Shown piece after piece: positions 50,984 to 63,100 of a stretch of 64,000 bases of DNA. Source of the DNA: Cafeteria roenbergensis (Eukaryota; Sar; Bigyra; Bicosoecida; Cafeteriaceae); the NCBI GenBank assembly GCA_008330645.1, contig VLTN01000071.1, positions 107,817 to 171,816 of the forward strand. Reading direction: 5' to 3'. The notes under the pieces are model-generated. The model ran no database searches. It saw only the letters and a list, made by a program, of their open reading frames with translations, and was not told where the DNA came from. Numbering within the stretch: position 1 is the stretch's first letter; each line of letters begins with the position of its first letter. Both the position numbers and the translations under genes were made by a program.

Positions 50984-51859
50984 CTACGCCCGCCTCGCCT
51001 CGTCCATGGCCCGGAGCTTGGCCTCGTCGAGCTCGCAAACGTCTGCCGCCGAGGAAATCTCCCCGCGGCACACGGCTCGCAGCTGTGCCTCCGCCTCAAG
51101 CGGCGTCAGGTCCGCCAGCAGGGCCGCGCACACCTGCCCCGCGGTCATCAGCGGCAGCCCGTCCGCCTGCCTGCGCCGCAGCAGCTCGGCCACGGAGCGC
51201 GGCCGTCGCGACTCGTCGGCGAGGTAGAGTCGGGCGCCGCCCGTGGAAGACCCACCGGCCTGTGCTGCGCCTGCTGCCGAGGACGACGACGACGACGAGT
51301 CACCTGCCGCCGCCGCCGCCGCCGCCGCGGATCGCTCCACCACCGCCCCTGCCTCCAGCATGCCGTCCACCGCGTCCTCCGCGAGCTGCTGGATTCCCGT
51401 GATGGTGCGGATGGACCCAACGAGGTCGCGCCGCGTGAAGCCCTGCCCTGGCCGGAACAGCTCGCGCATTGGCCGGTCGGGGTCCTGCTTGGCGCTGTCC
51501 GGGCCGCGATAGCGCTCCTTCAGCACCCACTTCCCGCGGCGCGGCCCCGACTGCAGGTAGTCGCACTTGGCTCTGATCTCCTGCTCGGCCGAAGCGGCGT
51601 CGGGAGCGGCCTCTGTGCCCTGAATGGCGCTGCGAAGCTGGTCACGAGCATAGTAGGCACGGAATCGGAACAATCCGAAGAGGGTGGTCCCGCCCGGCAG
51701 AGCACTCGCCTTGGCAACTGCCTCCTCCACCGACGGCTCCCACGCCGTGACGAGGGACGACGCCGACTTGCCCTCCTTCCGCGCCTGCTCTGCCGCCTCG
51801 GCCATGCGGATGCCGACAAAGCGGCCCGACGTGGACGCTGACTCGCTCGAGACTGCCAT
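50984..51859 (-). CDS. Unknown soluble protein
   Basis: A single exon from the ATG at 51859 gives 291 residues. Predicted helical segments include TTLFGLFRFRAYYARDQLRS and EQEIRAKCDYLQSGPRRGKW. A basic block VLKERYRGPD leads to FRPGQGFTRRDLVGSIRT, and a poly-Ala/poly-Ser spacer (about residues 181-203) separates it from a C-terminal helical part (AGQVCAALLADLTPLEAEAQ). There are no membrane helices, no clear signal or presequence and no catalytic motif that I know. The amino-acid composition and codon use fit the neighbouring genes, so it looks like a real coding sequence. I do not recognise the family. Confidence 0.6.
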   Translation of the reverse strand: MAVSSESASTSGRFVGIRMAEAAEQARKEGKSASSLVTAWEPSVEEAVAKASALPGGTTLFGLFRFRAYYARDQLRSAIQGTEAAPDAASAEQEIRAKCDYLQSGPRRGKWVLKERYRGPDSAKQDPDRPMRELFRPGQGFTRRDLVGSIRTITGIQQLAEDAVDGMLEAGAVVERSAAAAAAAAGDSSSSSSSAAGAAQAGGSSTGGARLYLADESRRPRSVAELLRRRQADGLPLMTAGQVCAALLADLTPLEAEAQLRAVCRGEISSAADVCELDEAKLRAMDEARRA

Positions 51860-52043
51860 CCGGGTGCCTCTGCGGCGCGCGCTCGCACACGATGCACGCA
51901 GGGAGCGTCAGAGCGGGGGTGGCGCGCGGCAGGGCGGGAGCTTCCAAGCAAGGGCGGTGGCGCGCGGCAGGGCGGGGGCGGTCGTTTGACAGCGACTCGC
52001 TGCCGGGGCCGCTGCAGCGCGGCGCCGGCTGGACGACCCCTCC

Positions 52044-52604
52044 TCACTTGCGGGCCTGGCCCTGCTCGGCAGCGTCAGCTTCCCGGTCTCGCTTCTTTCG
52101 CGCGATGAACGCAGGGTCCGACGAGCTCGGCTTGGCCTCCGAAAAGATGGATGTGATGCCGGCGAGCGCCGCAGAGCCCCCTGCAAGCCTGATGACGCGG
52201 CCAGGGACCGCGAGCCCGTCCTTCACATGGTAGTCGGTGGGCGTCACGTGCCTGTCTGCCTCGGGCACGTGCGAATCCGAGAGGCGGACCAGAACGTCGC
52301 TTTTGCCGTAAGCTAGCTGAATGCGCTCCAGGCGGCCAAGGTCGGCCCCGGGGGGCGCCGCCGCTATCAGATCGCCCAGCATCGCCTGCGGGCGCCATAC
52401 CATACGCGACGACGGCGCCACAGCGCGGCGATTGCGGGCCAGCGCCGGTGCAGTGCGCTCGCTGGCTGCACTCTCCGACGAACCAAGGGCGCACGAGGAG
52501 CAAGCACGCACCGGGACCTGCAACACCCATAGCTCATCGTTCGCGTTTGTTGTGTCAAGCTTGGTGAACCTGGCCGGGACTGCCATGGCGCCACCGGCGC
52601 GCAT
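52044..52604 (-). CDS. Unknown small protein, possibly RNA polymerase-associated
   Basis: Exons 52512..52604 and 52044..52385 give 144 residues (alternative ATG at 52586). The intron has GCAG but an atypical GTGCGT donor, the only non-GTGAG donor in the window. The intron is open and in frame, so retention is possible; its translation is Ala/Arg/Ser-rich. The spliced protein reads NDELWVLQVP...MLGDLIAAAPPGADLGRLER, then AYGKSDVLVRLSDSHVPEAD, and ends in a lysine/arginine-rich tail. An ELW-hydrophobic-x-P opening followed by beta-strands faintly recalls the dimerisation domain of Pol I subunit RPA34 or TFIIF-beta. That is only a suggestion. It diverges from the acyl-CoA oxidase with 140 bp between ATGs. 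Confidence 0.5.
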   Translation of the reverse strand: MRAGGAMAVPARFTKLDTTNANDELWVLQVPVRACSSCALGSSESAASERTAPALARNRRAVAPSSRMVWRPQAMLGDLIAAAPPGADLGRLERIQLAYGKSDVLVRLSDSHVPEADRHVTPTDYHVKDGLAVPGRVIRLAGGSAALAGITSIFSEAKPSSSDPAFIARKKRDREADAAEQGQARK

Positions 52605-52744
52605 GTGCCCCGGGCTGCCGCCCGACGCTGGCTTGCCGCCGCGTCAGCTCTGCAGCCGCTGGCTGATGCACGCGAGAGTGCGCGCCGCGACCTCACTCGC
52701 GAGCCGCAGGTCTCCGCTGGCGGGCCAGGCCTGCTCCGTGGGCT

Positions 52745-55378
52745 ATGTCTGCTGCCGAGTTTGCCGCGCTGGATGCTGCCGAAGGGCTGGTGACCCAATG
52801 CCGTCCGTCGCCGCAGCCGGTCGCCGCCCTGGCCGCGGAGCGCGAGGGTATGGCCGAGCTTGTGTCAGCCCTGCGGATTCTCTGGCATGGCTCGCGCGAG
52901 GCGGTGCGCGTCGTGGAGGTGTCAGCTCGGGCAGCGGAGGCCGAGCCCGAGCTGAGCAAAGCCGACTTGCCGATGCTGTCGCGCCCGGCGTGCTTCCGGC
53001 GGGCTGTCGCCGTGACCAGGCGCGTGGCCGCCATCCGGCGCAAGCTGGGTTGGTCTGTCGACAGCTGGCGGGCCGCCGTGCTGTCCGAAGTGGCCGTGGG
53101 CGACGCGCCTTCCGTGGTGCACGACAGCGTGTTCGTGGCCGCGATCCAGCACCTTGCCAGCCCCGAGCAGCGCGCAACGTGGCTCCCGGCAGCCCAGGAG
53201 TACGCGGTGCTTGGGTGCTACGCCCAGACCGAGCTGGGGCACGGGTCCGACGTCTCGCGTCTGGAGACAACAGCCACGTTCATCCCCAGCACTTCGCAGG
53301 TAGAGCTGCACACGCCCCGCCTCGAGAGCACAAAGTGGTGGGTGGGTGGCCTGGGGCGCACGGCAACGCACGCCATCGTCTGGGCGCGCCTGCGCGTGCC
53401 AGCGCCCCCGGCAGGCCCCTCCGGTCGAGGGCTGGTCGACGTCGGCCCGATGCCCTTCCTGGTGCGCATCCGCGACGCAGCCACGCATGAGCCCGTGCCC
53501 GGCGTGACCGTGGGCGACATTGGCCCCAAGCTCGGCTTCGCCGCCATCGACAACGGCTATCTCCGCCTCTCGCGGTTTCGCGTGCCCCGGACTTCGCTGC
53601 TTGGCGAGTGTGGCGCGCTGTCCGCCACGGGTGTCTTCTCCCCGCCGGCCCACCCCAAGCGCGCGTACGCCGGGATGATGGCCGTGCGGGTGTTCATGCT
53701 GCGGGCGGCCGCGGCGGGGCTGGCGCTCGGGAGCACAGTGGCGCTGCGGTACAGCGCCCTGCGCCTCCAGTTCGCGCTGCCGCCGGCCGACACGGACGAT
53801 TCGCTCGTGGCGGCCCTGGCCGCCGCTGGCAGAGCCGGCGCAGCGGGCCCGTCTGGGACGCCGGCCCGCTCAGCCCCAGCTGCGGCGGCTGCCGGCGCCT
53901 CGGCGATTGCTGGGCCGGGGGCGAGCATGCCGCCGCGGCCCGGACGCTGCCCCGGCGGCGAGGTGAGCGTGCTGGACCACGGCCTCCAGCGGCAGCGCAC
54001 GCTGCCCTGGGCATGCCTCGCCTGGGCGCTGCGCTCCGCGGGCGCCGCGCTGGGAAGCTGGCACGCTGACGTCATGCGGGCGCTGGACGCCCGATCAGGG
54101 GCCGAGGCCCTCCGGAGCAGCAGCGGGGGGGCAGGGCAGCTCGGCTCCTTGCACTCGCTCTCCGCCTGCCTCAAGGCCACAGGCACGGCGCTCGCCGCCG
54201 ACGGCGTGGAGGCCTGCCGGCTGGCCTGCGGCGGCCACGGCTACAGCGAGCTGGCGGGCCTCTCGCCGGTGTGGCGGTCGCTGGTGCACACGTGCACGGC
54301 GGAGGGCGAGAACGGCGTGATGCTGCTGCAGGCGGCCAGGGCTGTCCTGAGGGCGCGGTCGGGTCACTCGCTGCCAGCCACTGCCGCTCAAGGCGCCGCG
54401 CCAGCGGCCGCTGCGAAGTCCCTAGCAGGGGCGGACGACGCTGTGACGGTGGTCCGCGACCACCTGGAATACCTCTCTGGCGAGGCTCTGCCAACGTCAT
54501 GGTCCGCTTTGCTACCGGCGGAGCTGGCTGCAGAGCTTGCGGACGACGCGGGCGCCGGCCCGCGACTGGCCAGCGCAGCCAGCAGCGCCGAGGCACTCCA
54601 GGGGAACCGGTCGCCAGAATTGTGCCTGGCGCTGCTGGTGAGCGCCTCTCGCGCTGCGGCCGACGAGGCGGGGGCCTGCGTGCAGGCCGCAGCAGCGGCC
54701 AGAGCGAGCGACGCGGCTGACGGAGACACCAAGTCGCTCATGAGCGTGGCGTCGGCGCAGGCTCAGCCGCAGCTGGCAGCAGCTGCCAAGGCGCACGCTC
54801 ACGCCGTGCTCGCCGCGGCAGCGGTCAGGGCGCTTCATGCCGCTGAGGCGGCCGGGGCAGCGGCCGGCTCCAGTGGGAACGGTGAGGCGGCAGGGGCGGC
54901 CGATGAGGACGACGCGGCTGCGCCTGTGCCGCTGAGCGCCGTTGCCTGTGAGCAGGCTGTGGCTCGCTGCTTGGCGGTGCCGGCGGCGCTGCGCTCGGTG
55001 ACCACGCTGGCTTTGCTGTCGCTTCTCGAGCGGTCAACCGGCCACCTGCTGGCCTGCGGGGCGGCTGGGCCAGGCACCCCCGCCGCTCTCGCAGCGGCCA
55101 GCGCGGCAGTTTGTGCCCGGCTGCGGCCCGTTGCAGTGGCCCTCGCTGACGGATTCGGCGTGCCTGACTACACGCTTGCCTCGGCCATCGGGCGAGAGGA
55201 CGGGGCAGCGTACGGTGGGATGTGGCTGTGGGCGCAGCGGTCTTCGCTTGGGAACAAGGCGGCCGGGACGGTGGACCCGGCGTTTGCGAGCACGTTGCGC
55301 CCGATGATGCAGGAGGGGCTTGCGGCCGTGCGCGCGCAGCTCGGTGCGCAGGTAGCCGACCGGGTGTCGCGCCTGTGA
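52745..55378 (+). CDS. Peroxisomal acyl-CoA oxidase
   Basis: This single exon encodes 877 residues, longer than the usual 660-700 because of Ala/Gly/Ser-rich insertions (about 360-400 and 690-730). The enzyme catalyses the first step of peroxisomal beta-oxidation, reducing FAD and passing electrons to oxygen to give H2O2. Family blocks are GCYAQTELGHGSDVSRLETT, STKWWVGGLGRTATHAIVWA, GDIGPKLGFAAIDNGYLRLS and HGYSELAGLSPVWRSLVHTC. The catalytic base is Glu520 in the motif CTAEGENGVMLLQAAR. The chain ends in Ser-Arg-Leu, a peroxisomal targeting signal type 1. Which ACOX isoform it equals cannot be said from sequence inspection. Confidence 0.93.
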   Translation: MSAAEFAALDAAEGLVTQCRPSPQPVAALAAEREGMAELVSALRILWHGSREAVRVVEVSARAAEAEPELSKADLPMLSRPACFRRAVAVTRRVAAIRRKLGWSVDSWRAAVLSEVAVGDAPSVVHDSVFVAAIQHLASPEQRATWLPAAQEYAVLGCYAQTELGHGSDVSRLETTATFIPSTSQVELHTPRLESTKWWVGGLGRTATHAIVWARLRVPAPPAGPSGRGLVDVGPMPFLVRIRDAATHEPVPGVTVGDIGPKLGFAAIDNGYLRLSRFRVPRTSLLGECGALSATGVFSPPAHPKRAYAGMMAVRVFMLRAAAAGLALGSTVALRYSALRLQFALPPADTDDSLVAALAAAGRAGAAGPSGTPARSAPAAAAAGASAIAGPGASMPPRPGRCPGGEVSVLDHGLQRQRTLPWACLAWALRSAGAALGSWHADVMRALDARSGAEALRSSSGGAGQLGSLHSLSACLKATGTALAADGVEACRLACGGHGYSELAGLSPVWRSLVHTCTAEGENGVMLLQAARAVLRARSGHSLPATAAQGAAPAAAAKSLAGADDAVTVVRDHLEYLSGEALPTSWSALLPAELAAELADDAGAGPRLASAASSAEALQGNRSPELCLALLVSASRAAADEAGACVQAAAAARASDAADGDTKSLMSVASAQAQPQLAAAAKAHAHAVLAAAAVRALHAAEAAGAAAGSSGNGEAAGAADEDDAAAPVPLSAVACEQAVARCLAVPAALRSVTTLALLSLLERSTGHLLACGAAGPGTPAALAAASAAVCARLRPVAVALADGFGVPDYTLASAIGREDGAAYGGMWLWAQRSSLGNKAAGTVDPAFASTLRPMMQEGLAAVRAQLGAQVADRVSRL

Positions 55379-55528
55379 CGGGGCGCTCAGCGAGCCCGCG
55401 CGCGCATCGCTCGTTGCGGGGCACGAGTGATGGTGGATCAATGCTGCATTGTTGTTTCAGCCCCGCAAAACGCGATACAACACGCAAAGCGCTGCGTCAA
55501 TGCAAGTCGCTCGAGCACGACACACCTC

Positions 55529-58500
55529 TCACTTGCCCTTGGACTTGCGCCGCAGTCGCTCCAGCGCCTCGCTCACAAGCGACACCGGCCCCTTGCGCGG
55601 CTGCGGGGCAGGCTCAGCACCCTGGGATGCCGGTGCTGCAACGCCTCCGGGCCCTGGCGGAAGATGGATTGCTGTGCCCAGAGAGCCAGTTCGAGCCGCA
55701 GCTGACTTGGGCATCCCGGCGGAGGAGGCACGAAGGGTTGGCGCCGCAGCGCCGCCTGCCCCGCTCGCGGTGGCCCAGCCTGCCGCGTCATTACCTCTGC
55801 CCTTGGCGGCCACCCCGGCGGCGGGGCCGACCAGCTCGTCGTCGTCGTCGTCGTCCCGCACGAGTAGCATGTCCTGCCGCGCGCGCGGCCACCCGGCTGG
55901 CGATGCGGCGGGCTTGCCCCAGAGCCGCTGTCGACGAGGCCCGGCAAGACGAATGCCCACACCGCCCGGCGAGACCACGCGGCGTAGCGGAGCGTTGGAC
56001 CCTGTGGCCCCGGCGCTGGGCGGGGCGGGGCGCGAAGTCGCAGGCGTGGGCCGGCCAGGCGAAGAGAGGCTGACCCCGCCTGTGCTTGCCATGTCATCCC
56101 ACTGGTCCAGCGGCAGAGCTGCAGGGAGGCCAGGGGTCGTCGGTGGCAGCGGCGTCCGCGGGGCACAGGCGGGCGAGGCGGCAGCGGCGGAGGCGGCGGA
56201 GGCCGGCGGAGGCTCGCGCTGTGCGGGCGGCGGCGGCGGCTGCCTGCTTACTGCCCCGCGCGAGAGGGGAGCGGCCGGGGGCGATGGCGTGGACGGCGTG
56301 CGGTCGCCGGACAGCGCGAGCTGCACTGGAGAGCCGTCGTCCTTGCCGACCAGTTCCACTGCCGCGTCCACCGCCCGCTTCCCAGCCGCGCCCATCCCAG
56401 CCGAGTCCTCCTCTCTCCCGTCGTCGCCGCCATCTTCGTCGTCATCGCTGCTTTCGATCGCGGTCCAAGGCAGAGCCACGGACTGTGCGGGTCCAGCGCC
56501 CATGCTGCCAGCACCGTGTGCCGGCAACTGCTGGGGGGCGGCACCCGTGCGCGCCCGTTCGCCCGACGAGCCCGACTGGGCGGACAGCGTCCGAACGACT
56601 GGGCTGGGGCCAAGGGAGCCCAGGCTGCTGCTCTGGGCAGAGGACGCGCGCTGCAATGCCGACTCGCTGGACCAAACACGCTCTTGGAGGCTTGGCGTCG
56701 GGCAAACGCTGGCAGGAGAGTCGGTGCATCGGTTTGCCATTCGCGCCCGGACTGCGGGCGGGGCCACGCGGTCAAGCCTCGGGCAGTCGCCGTCCGCCCG
56801 AGCTGAGCGAGCTGCAGGGGCGTCTTCCCGGTGCCGCTTCCGGTCGAGGCTGGCTCTGCTGTGCATCGAGGCCACCCCACTTCTCGCAAGCTGGGCTCCC
56901 AAGCGGTGCTTGGCGGGACTGCCGGCCTCGGTGCCCACGGCCGCCGCCACGGCCCTCGCCGCCAATGCTGCCCTTGTCCCCGGCTGCGCCGCCGTAGCCA
57001 CGGCCATGGCGCGCTCCTGCGATACAAGGTGGCCCTCGGCCACAGTGGGCGGGTCTTGCACGTAGAAGAGCATGTAGGCGTCTCGCGACTCAGACAGGGC
57101 GTCCGCTTCATCCACGCGCTGCACGTACGAGTCGTCATACCTGGCCCAACTTCGGTCGTGGGACCCAGAGCCAGTCGTGGCCCCGATGGCCGTGTAGTGC
57201 CCTGAGGTGGCAGAGCCTCCGTGGTGCATGCACACGGCTGCGAGAGAGTAGGTCCTGCAGGGGTTGGCGTTGAGCGCGTGCCTGGTGACGGGGGACGGCA
57301 CATCCACGTCCAGCACGGCAAGCAGCCAGTCACGCAGCGGCGAGCTTAGCGCCTTCGCCAGGCTCGCGAGCCCTGCGCACAGGTCGGAGGCGGTCAGGCC
57401 AAGGACGTCCAAGTCGGTCTGGAGCGGCGAAAAGCCCCCCCCAGGTCTGGGTTTGCCTGGCGTGGCTGGCAGCTGCGAACCCGTCCCAATCGACCTGGAC
57501 CAGTCCAGACCGGCAAGGGGGAAGCACGCAGCAACGCGCATGGCCGCCACGCGCTCTGGCCTGCCCTCGAACAACACCAGGGCGCGAGCCTTGGCTGGCG
57601 TCAGTCGTAGCGCCGGCCAGCCGCGGTCCTGCTCCAGCTTCCGGCGAGCATGCCAGCTGCCCGCAGCCAGGGCGGCAACATCGGCCGCCTGGCGAGGCGG
57701 TACGATGGATGTGTGGTCAATGCCGAGGGGCGCCAGGGAGGAGCTGGCGGGCGCACGAGGCAGAAGGGTCTCGTCCAGCCGAATGCGCGCCGGGTACTCG
57801 ACATGGTCGTTGAGCTTCTGCCCGCCTACGGCCCCGTATCCCCCGCCATAGCTGGACATGCCCCCAAGCGCCCAACCAAGGATCCCGCCCGTCGGCCTTA
57901 GCAGCCCCCCTGGTGATGGGAGGGGGCGGGAAGCATCGCCCTGCGGCTTGGCCACGCGAAAGTCGAATCGCTTAAGGTGGATGCCGAGCACGGCAGGGGG
58001 CGGCCACGCGAGCACCGTCTGTCTGCTGGCTCGCACGGCGCGCTTGCACCCCGAGCAGTGCCACTTGTTTTCGTCGTCCAGCTGCTCAGGCTTGGCCGTG
58101 CCGCTCAGCAGCGATTGCAGTCCACCTGGGCCCACCCCCACACTGTGAAGATATTATGCAACGGCACACGCTGGGGCAGAGCAACGATGATGATAGCATC
58201 AGGCCTGGCCTACCCACTCTTGCTCGGGCCGTTTCATGCCGCCCGCGCGACGGCCCTTGCGCGGCCAATCCGCCACACCTCACGGCAGCATGTCCGTCGT
58301 CCCCAGAGTCTTGCTCACGTGCCCACACTCAGGACACGTGAGGCTGGACACAGTTCGCGTCACCATCGCCGGGCAGAGCGGAATCCCCTCCAGCATGCGC
58401 TCATCGGGCCGGGTGGAGGCGGGCAAGGCTTCGCGCATTGCTCTCGTCGCCGCCAGCACCTCCTTCTCAACCGTATCCAGGAGCTGCACAACGTGGCAAA

Positions 58501-59522
58501 CACGCGAGGAGGCAAGGCGCGCGCGGGGGGGGTGGCATGTGTGTGTGTGGGGGGGGGGGGGTAGCACACAAGGCCCCGCGAGGTCCGCCAACTGCAGATG
58601 CAAGCAAGCCGCGCAGCGGGGCGGCCCGAGGAAGGGCCGACCCAACCCTTCTTGCCAGCATGTGACTCACGGCGGTGAAAAACTCGTGGGCATCGTGCTG
58701 CCTTCCCAGCGAAAGCCCTGGCCCAAGGCGCGCCAGCATTGAGGCCGTCCTTGGCTCAAAGGAGCGCCCGCCCCGCTTCAGGTCTAGCACGTCGGCCCCA
58801 AGCTGCCGGAGCACTGGGGTGAGAGGCTTCGCTACGTCAGACAGCGAGGCAGCGGCAGCTGCGGGCAGCAGCCACCCCGCAAAGGGCCCAAGGCTCGCAA
58901 GGCACTGCAGCGTGGCTGCCAGAAAGCAGGTGTTGCCGACGTTACGAAGCCCGGCTGCCAGCGGCAGCGGAGAGGCAAGCGAAGCAAGTGGAAGGTGCTC
59001 TCCGTGCTCTCCAAAGCAGTCATCGTCTTCAGCATCCGTGCTGGCCCACGCTCCGGCAATGGCGCGTGCCGCAGCCGGAATTGACGCGGCCCCGCCTTCG
59101 TCCAGCGACCACATTCCGGCCACCGCAGCACGGGCAAGCCCGAGCGACCCAGTTGGGTCCAGTGTCGCCACGAGCTTCATGCTGCCCCGCGAGGCAGTCA
59201 AAGGTGCAGTCGCCGGCGCCGACGGAGTCTTCCTCGCGTCCTTGGAAAGCCTGCTTGGGACGAAACCAGGAACCCCAGACTCCCGTGCATCCGCGGCATC
59301 GAACCCAGCAGGCACTTGCACACGTGGGGGTTCTGCAAAGGAGCCGCACCCCGCTCCGATGGCCGGGGCGGGCAGTGACGAGCGAGGCAAAGGGCTCCGT
59401 CCTGCTGCCATGCTTGCCGCAGCCGCACCTCCCGGCCGAGGTGGCCCTAGTGAGCTGCTGCCATAAAAGTCTTTCCAAATCGACTGCAGCGCGCCGCTCG
59501 ACTGCGCCGCAGGAGCGGCCAT
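55529..59522 (-). CDS. Ubiquitin-specific protease (USP family)
   Basis: Exons 58671..59522, 58284..58483 and 55529..58142 give 1221 residues, joined in phases 0 and 2. The Cys box is LRNVGNTCFLAATLQCLASL (Cys199), followed by QHDAHEFFTA and, across the first junction, LLDTVEKEVL. A zinc ribbon is formed by SSLTCPECGHVSKTL and WHCSGCKRAVRASRQ. VLGIHLKRFDF precedes the His box MHHGGSATSGHYTAI (His666), then WARYDDSYVQRVDEADALS and DAYMLFYVQ. Catalytic elements are complete, so it should be an active deubiquitinase. The last 500 residues are low-complexity, with Ser/Pro/Ala stretches, an acidic patch (SSDDDEDGGDDGREED) and a basic tail RLRRKSKGK, resembling nucleolar USP36/42-type tails. A GT/G run lies in intron 2, on the + strand near 58536-58561. 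Confidence 0.92.
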
Positions 59523-60143
59523 GGGGCGCTTTGCAGGCGCGCGAGTGTGGCGGAAGTTTGAAAGCTGTGGCCTCCCGGCAGCGGGGTTGGCACCGCGGCC
59601 AGAAAGCACAGCCGGAGGCGTCCGCGTATGGTCCCCGGCCACCTGGCGCAGACACCGCGGCAAGTGGCGCCCTGGCGGAGCTGCTTTCCCATCGGGCCGA
59701 CTTGGTTGGCAAGCAGAGCCACGCATTTGCCGGCGTGAGCAAACCTTGCAGCTTAGCTCGCCGGCAGAGTGGCTGAGCACGAGGCCAAGGCTGGCGCAGC
59801 GCAGCTCAGAGCTACGACGGTGATGCCCGTGGAGAATCGCTCGGCGCGGGGCGACTCGTGCACTTGCGTGGCCAAGATTGACGGTGCATGGCGAGTTTCG
59901 AGTGTCGGCGTAACGCTGGGGTGAGGGCAGTCGAACGTTCTCACGCGGCATACGGCACGCAGTGCAATCCGCGGCAGAACCCGGAGATTGCTGGCAGTAT
60001 CCTAAGGCAACGCTCCGAGTGTGATAGCATGCGAAGAGCAGTCCGCAACTCAGGATGCAGTCGCTTCCGTCGGCATCCGTTGGGCAGGCATTCCAGTGCG
60101 AATCAGTCCGTCAGTCATTTGTTTTCAATCCATGCGTGCGCTC
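59523..60143. other. Intergenic region upstream of the USP gene
   Basis: This is 621 bp between two minus-strand genes, AT-richer between about 59880 and 60130. No motif, RNA gene or additional exon was recognised. Confidence 0.5.
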
Positions 60144-63100
60144 CTATTCGCCGGCCAGCAACTTGGCACGGCTCCTCCCGGAAGCGAGGGGATTCTCGCG
60201 GCCGCTACTGCTCGCCGCACCAGCATCGGCGAGGCCAGCGCCAGAGGAAGACTTGCGACGAAGCAGACGGGGAGCGGCTTCGTCCTCGGCAGCCAGCTGG
60301 GCCTCCTCCTCCTTGGCAGAGCTGATTGCGTCAGCCGCCGCGTTGGTAGCTGCAGCCGCCGTCATCTCGGGGGTCCACAGCGCAGCGCCAGGCGCGTCGA
60401 AGCTGTCCGGCATGGCCCAGCGCTGCTCGTTTGTGAGCTCGTTCACGTACCAAATAACGCCCTCCTCGTTGCGCACACGCGTCCAGGGTCCGCACGTGGG
60501 GTTGCCAGCGAACGGATCTTCGTCGGCGCCACCAGCCACGGCCGCTCGGCTTCGCGCCAGCACGGCAATCGACGGACGCGGCTCGCCGCCTCGCCTCCTG
60601 CGGCCGCCCTTGGCAGGTTTTCCTGCAAAGCGCGACAGCCGCCTGACGCGCGCCACGTCGACGCCCTTTGCCGTCGTCTTGCTGCCTCGTGCAGCGCCAA
60701 GCTCCGTGACGTCTTCGTCGGCTTCTCCTTCGCCCACCACCGCGAGCACCGCCTCCTGGGCAGCCTCCTGGACCGCCGCAGCCGACGGGATATCGGGCAC
60801 GCTCGAGTCCGACCCGAGCGAGGCCACGCTGCCTTGGGACACTGGGGTCCCCATCGAGCGCGCGCCGCCCGCAGAGCGTCCGATGGCCCAAGGCGGCGAC
60901 TTCGGCTGGCTCGCCTGCGCTCGCTGCGCCTGCTTCTTCTTGAGCTCAGCTACCTCCCAGCGAAGCTTGGACAGAGTGTCGTCGACCCGCCCGGCGTGCT
61001 TGCGAATCACGGCCCACTGCGGAAGCGTGGGCGCAGAGTCAGCGGCGAGAATGGCCTCCAGATCCTCGCCTGCCTTGGCAACGTCCAGGGCCGCCGCAGC
61101 CATGGGGTTGATGTGGAACCCGGGGCCGCTGTCCAGCGAGCTTGGCGCGATCGCCGCCAGCGCCTCGCGCTCCATCTCCCGCAGCACAGGGTCCAGGTCT
61201 GTAGGGTCCTTGCTCTCGGCCGGGCGGCCGCCCCGCTTCTTCCGGCTCACGCGCGAGACGCTGGCCTTGTCCCCCGACGCCTTGGTGAGCCCCTTGGGCG
61301 CGCAGCACTGGCAGAGCCCGCCGGAACCACCTCGAAGGAACGTGGCCAGCACCTCGATGGCCACCACCCCGAAGGCATACAGCACAGCCACGACCAGCAG
61401 CACCATGGCCGCGTAGGCGATCACGTCGCGCTGCACCGCCACGTACTGGAAGCTGGTCTCGCCGGACTCCATGAGGATGCCTGTGAGCGCGATGAGCATG
61501 CTCACGAAGAGCAGCACCGTCTCCATGTTGTTCGGGTCGCCGGACCAGCGAGCAGCGAAGACCAGCCGCGCGCGGCGGGCGTCGGCCGTGTTGACCGCAG
61601 CTGCCATGCTCTTGAGGTCGGTGGACCGGACGCGGCTGGCGATGCTGCGGTCTGCGATGGCGCGCTGGTAGGTGTGCGAGATTGCCTTGTGCAGCTCGTC
61701 GCCCTCGCGCACCTTGGCGCGGTGCTGCAGCACCACCTCGCGCCTGCGGGCGTAGCTCATGTACGGCACCGACCGCGCGTTCATGGTGAAGGCGACGAAG
61801 AGGATGAGCATGATGCAGGCCAGCTGGAACGAGGGCACGCGCCCGAACACGAGCGCCGCCACCGCCACCAGGGCCTTGCGGATGAGCAGCAGCACGATCC
61901 AGTAGGGGCCTGCCCGGGGACGAAGTGCATGTAGAGCCGGGACCAGCGGGCGCGGAAACTCGTCAGGCCGTTCTGCTTGGTGCTGACGTCCATGGCGCGC
62001 AGGATCTGGTCCACCTTGACGTCCTCCTTGTACCGCCGCAGCAGCACCGCAGTGAAGACGAGGAAGCCGACCGTGTAGAGCCCGATGAAGACGTACGCCA
62101 GCGGGCGATGCGCGCCTGCATGCCGGTCCCGCACCGCTCGAACACCGCCTCCAGGTACGTGTAGCCGTCGGGCGGGTCCAGCGACATACAGTTGAGCGCG
62201 TCAAAGGCGGTCGCGTCACCTGGAGGTAGAGCACGTAGAAGAGGAGCACCGACGTGGAGATGAGCGAGGAGAGGTGGTCGTTCCGCCGGATCTTGTTCTG
62301 GCCCATGCAGAGCCCCTTGTACAGCCCACAGCACCGAGTGCAACAGGCCGAAGATGACCAAGAAGGCGATGGGAAGCAGCTCGGTGCCGAGCCAGCGCAT
62401 CTCGTAGCCCAGCTCGGGCATGGCGCAGTCGAGCCCGACGATGTCGATGTTGAACTGGAACACGCTCAGCCACGAGAGCAGGTCGGCGAGGAACGACGGC
62501 CACTTGACCCTCGTCTTGGGCGAGGATGCTGAGCACCTGCATGTGGTCACCGCCACGAAGAGCGCCGTGGCCGAACCTTTCCACCTGGGTGTCGAGCCGG
62601 TGCAGCACGTAGGCGCCGCAAGCCACCACGATGACCAGCATGGCGAACAGGACGGGGAAGAGCCACACGTTGTCCGGCACTGGATACAGACGCCGTTCTT
62701 CGGTAGTACTTGCCGGGGAGGCACTCCCCGCAGCGCTCGCCCTGGTAAGCCCTCCGCGCAGACGTTCTGCCGAGGCCACGCCGCCTGGGGTCGCACGGCA
62801 TGAACGCCGGGCAGGAGCCGTTGAACGGCGCCGGGCGGCTCTGCGGGACTGGGGCAGAGCTCCGCCGGCTGGGCGATTTGCCAGAAGCCCGGGGAGGCGT
62901 ACGGTCGCGGAACTGGATGCAGCTCGCGGCCCTGCCCGGCTGGCGCCTCCACTTCGCAGACGGCTCCCTCGCAGACGCCGCCCTGGGGGCAGTCCGCGCA
63001 GGTCTCTCCAGGCTGGCCGTACGTCTCGAATGGGCAACAGCCTCCACGCGCCACACGTCGGTGCCCGCGGCGCCGCGCCTCGTCCGGGTAGCGCATGTTG

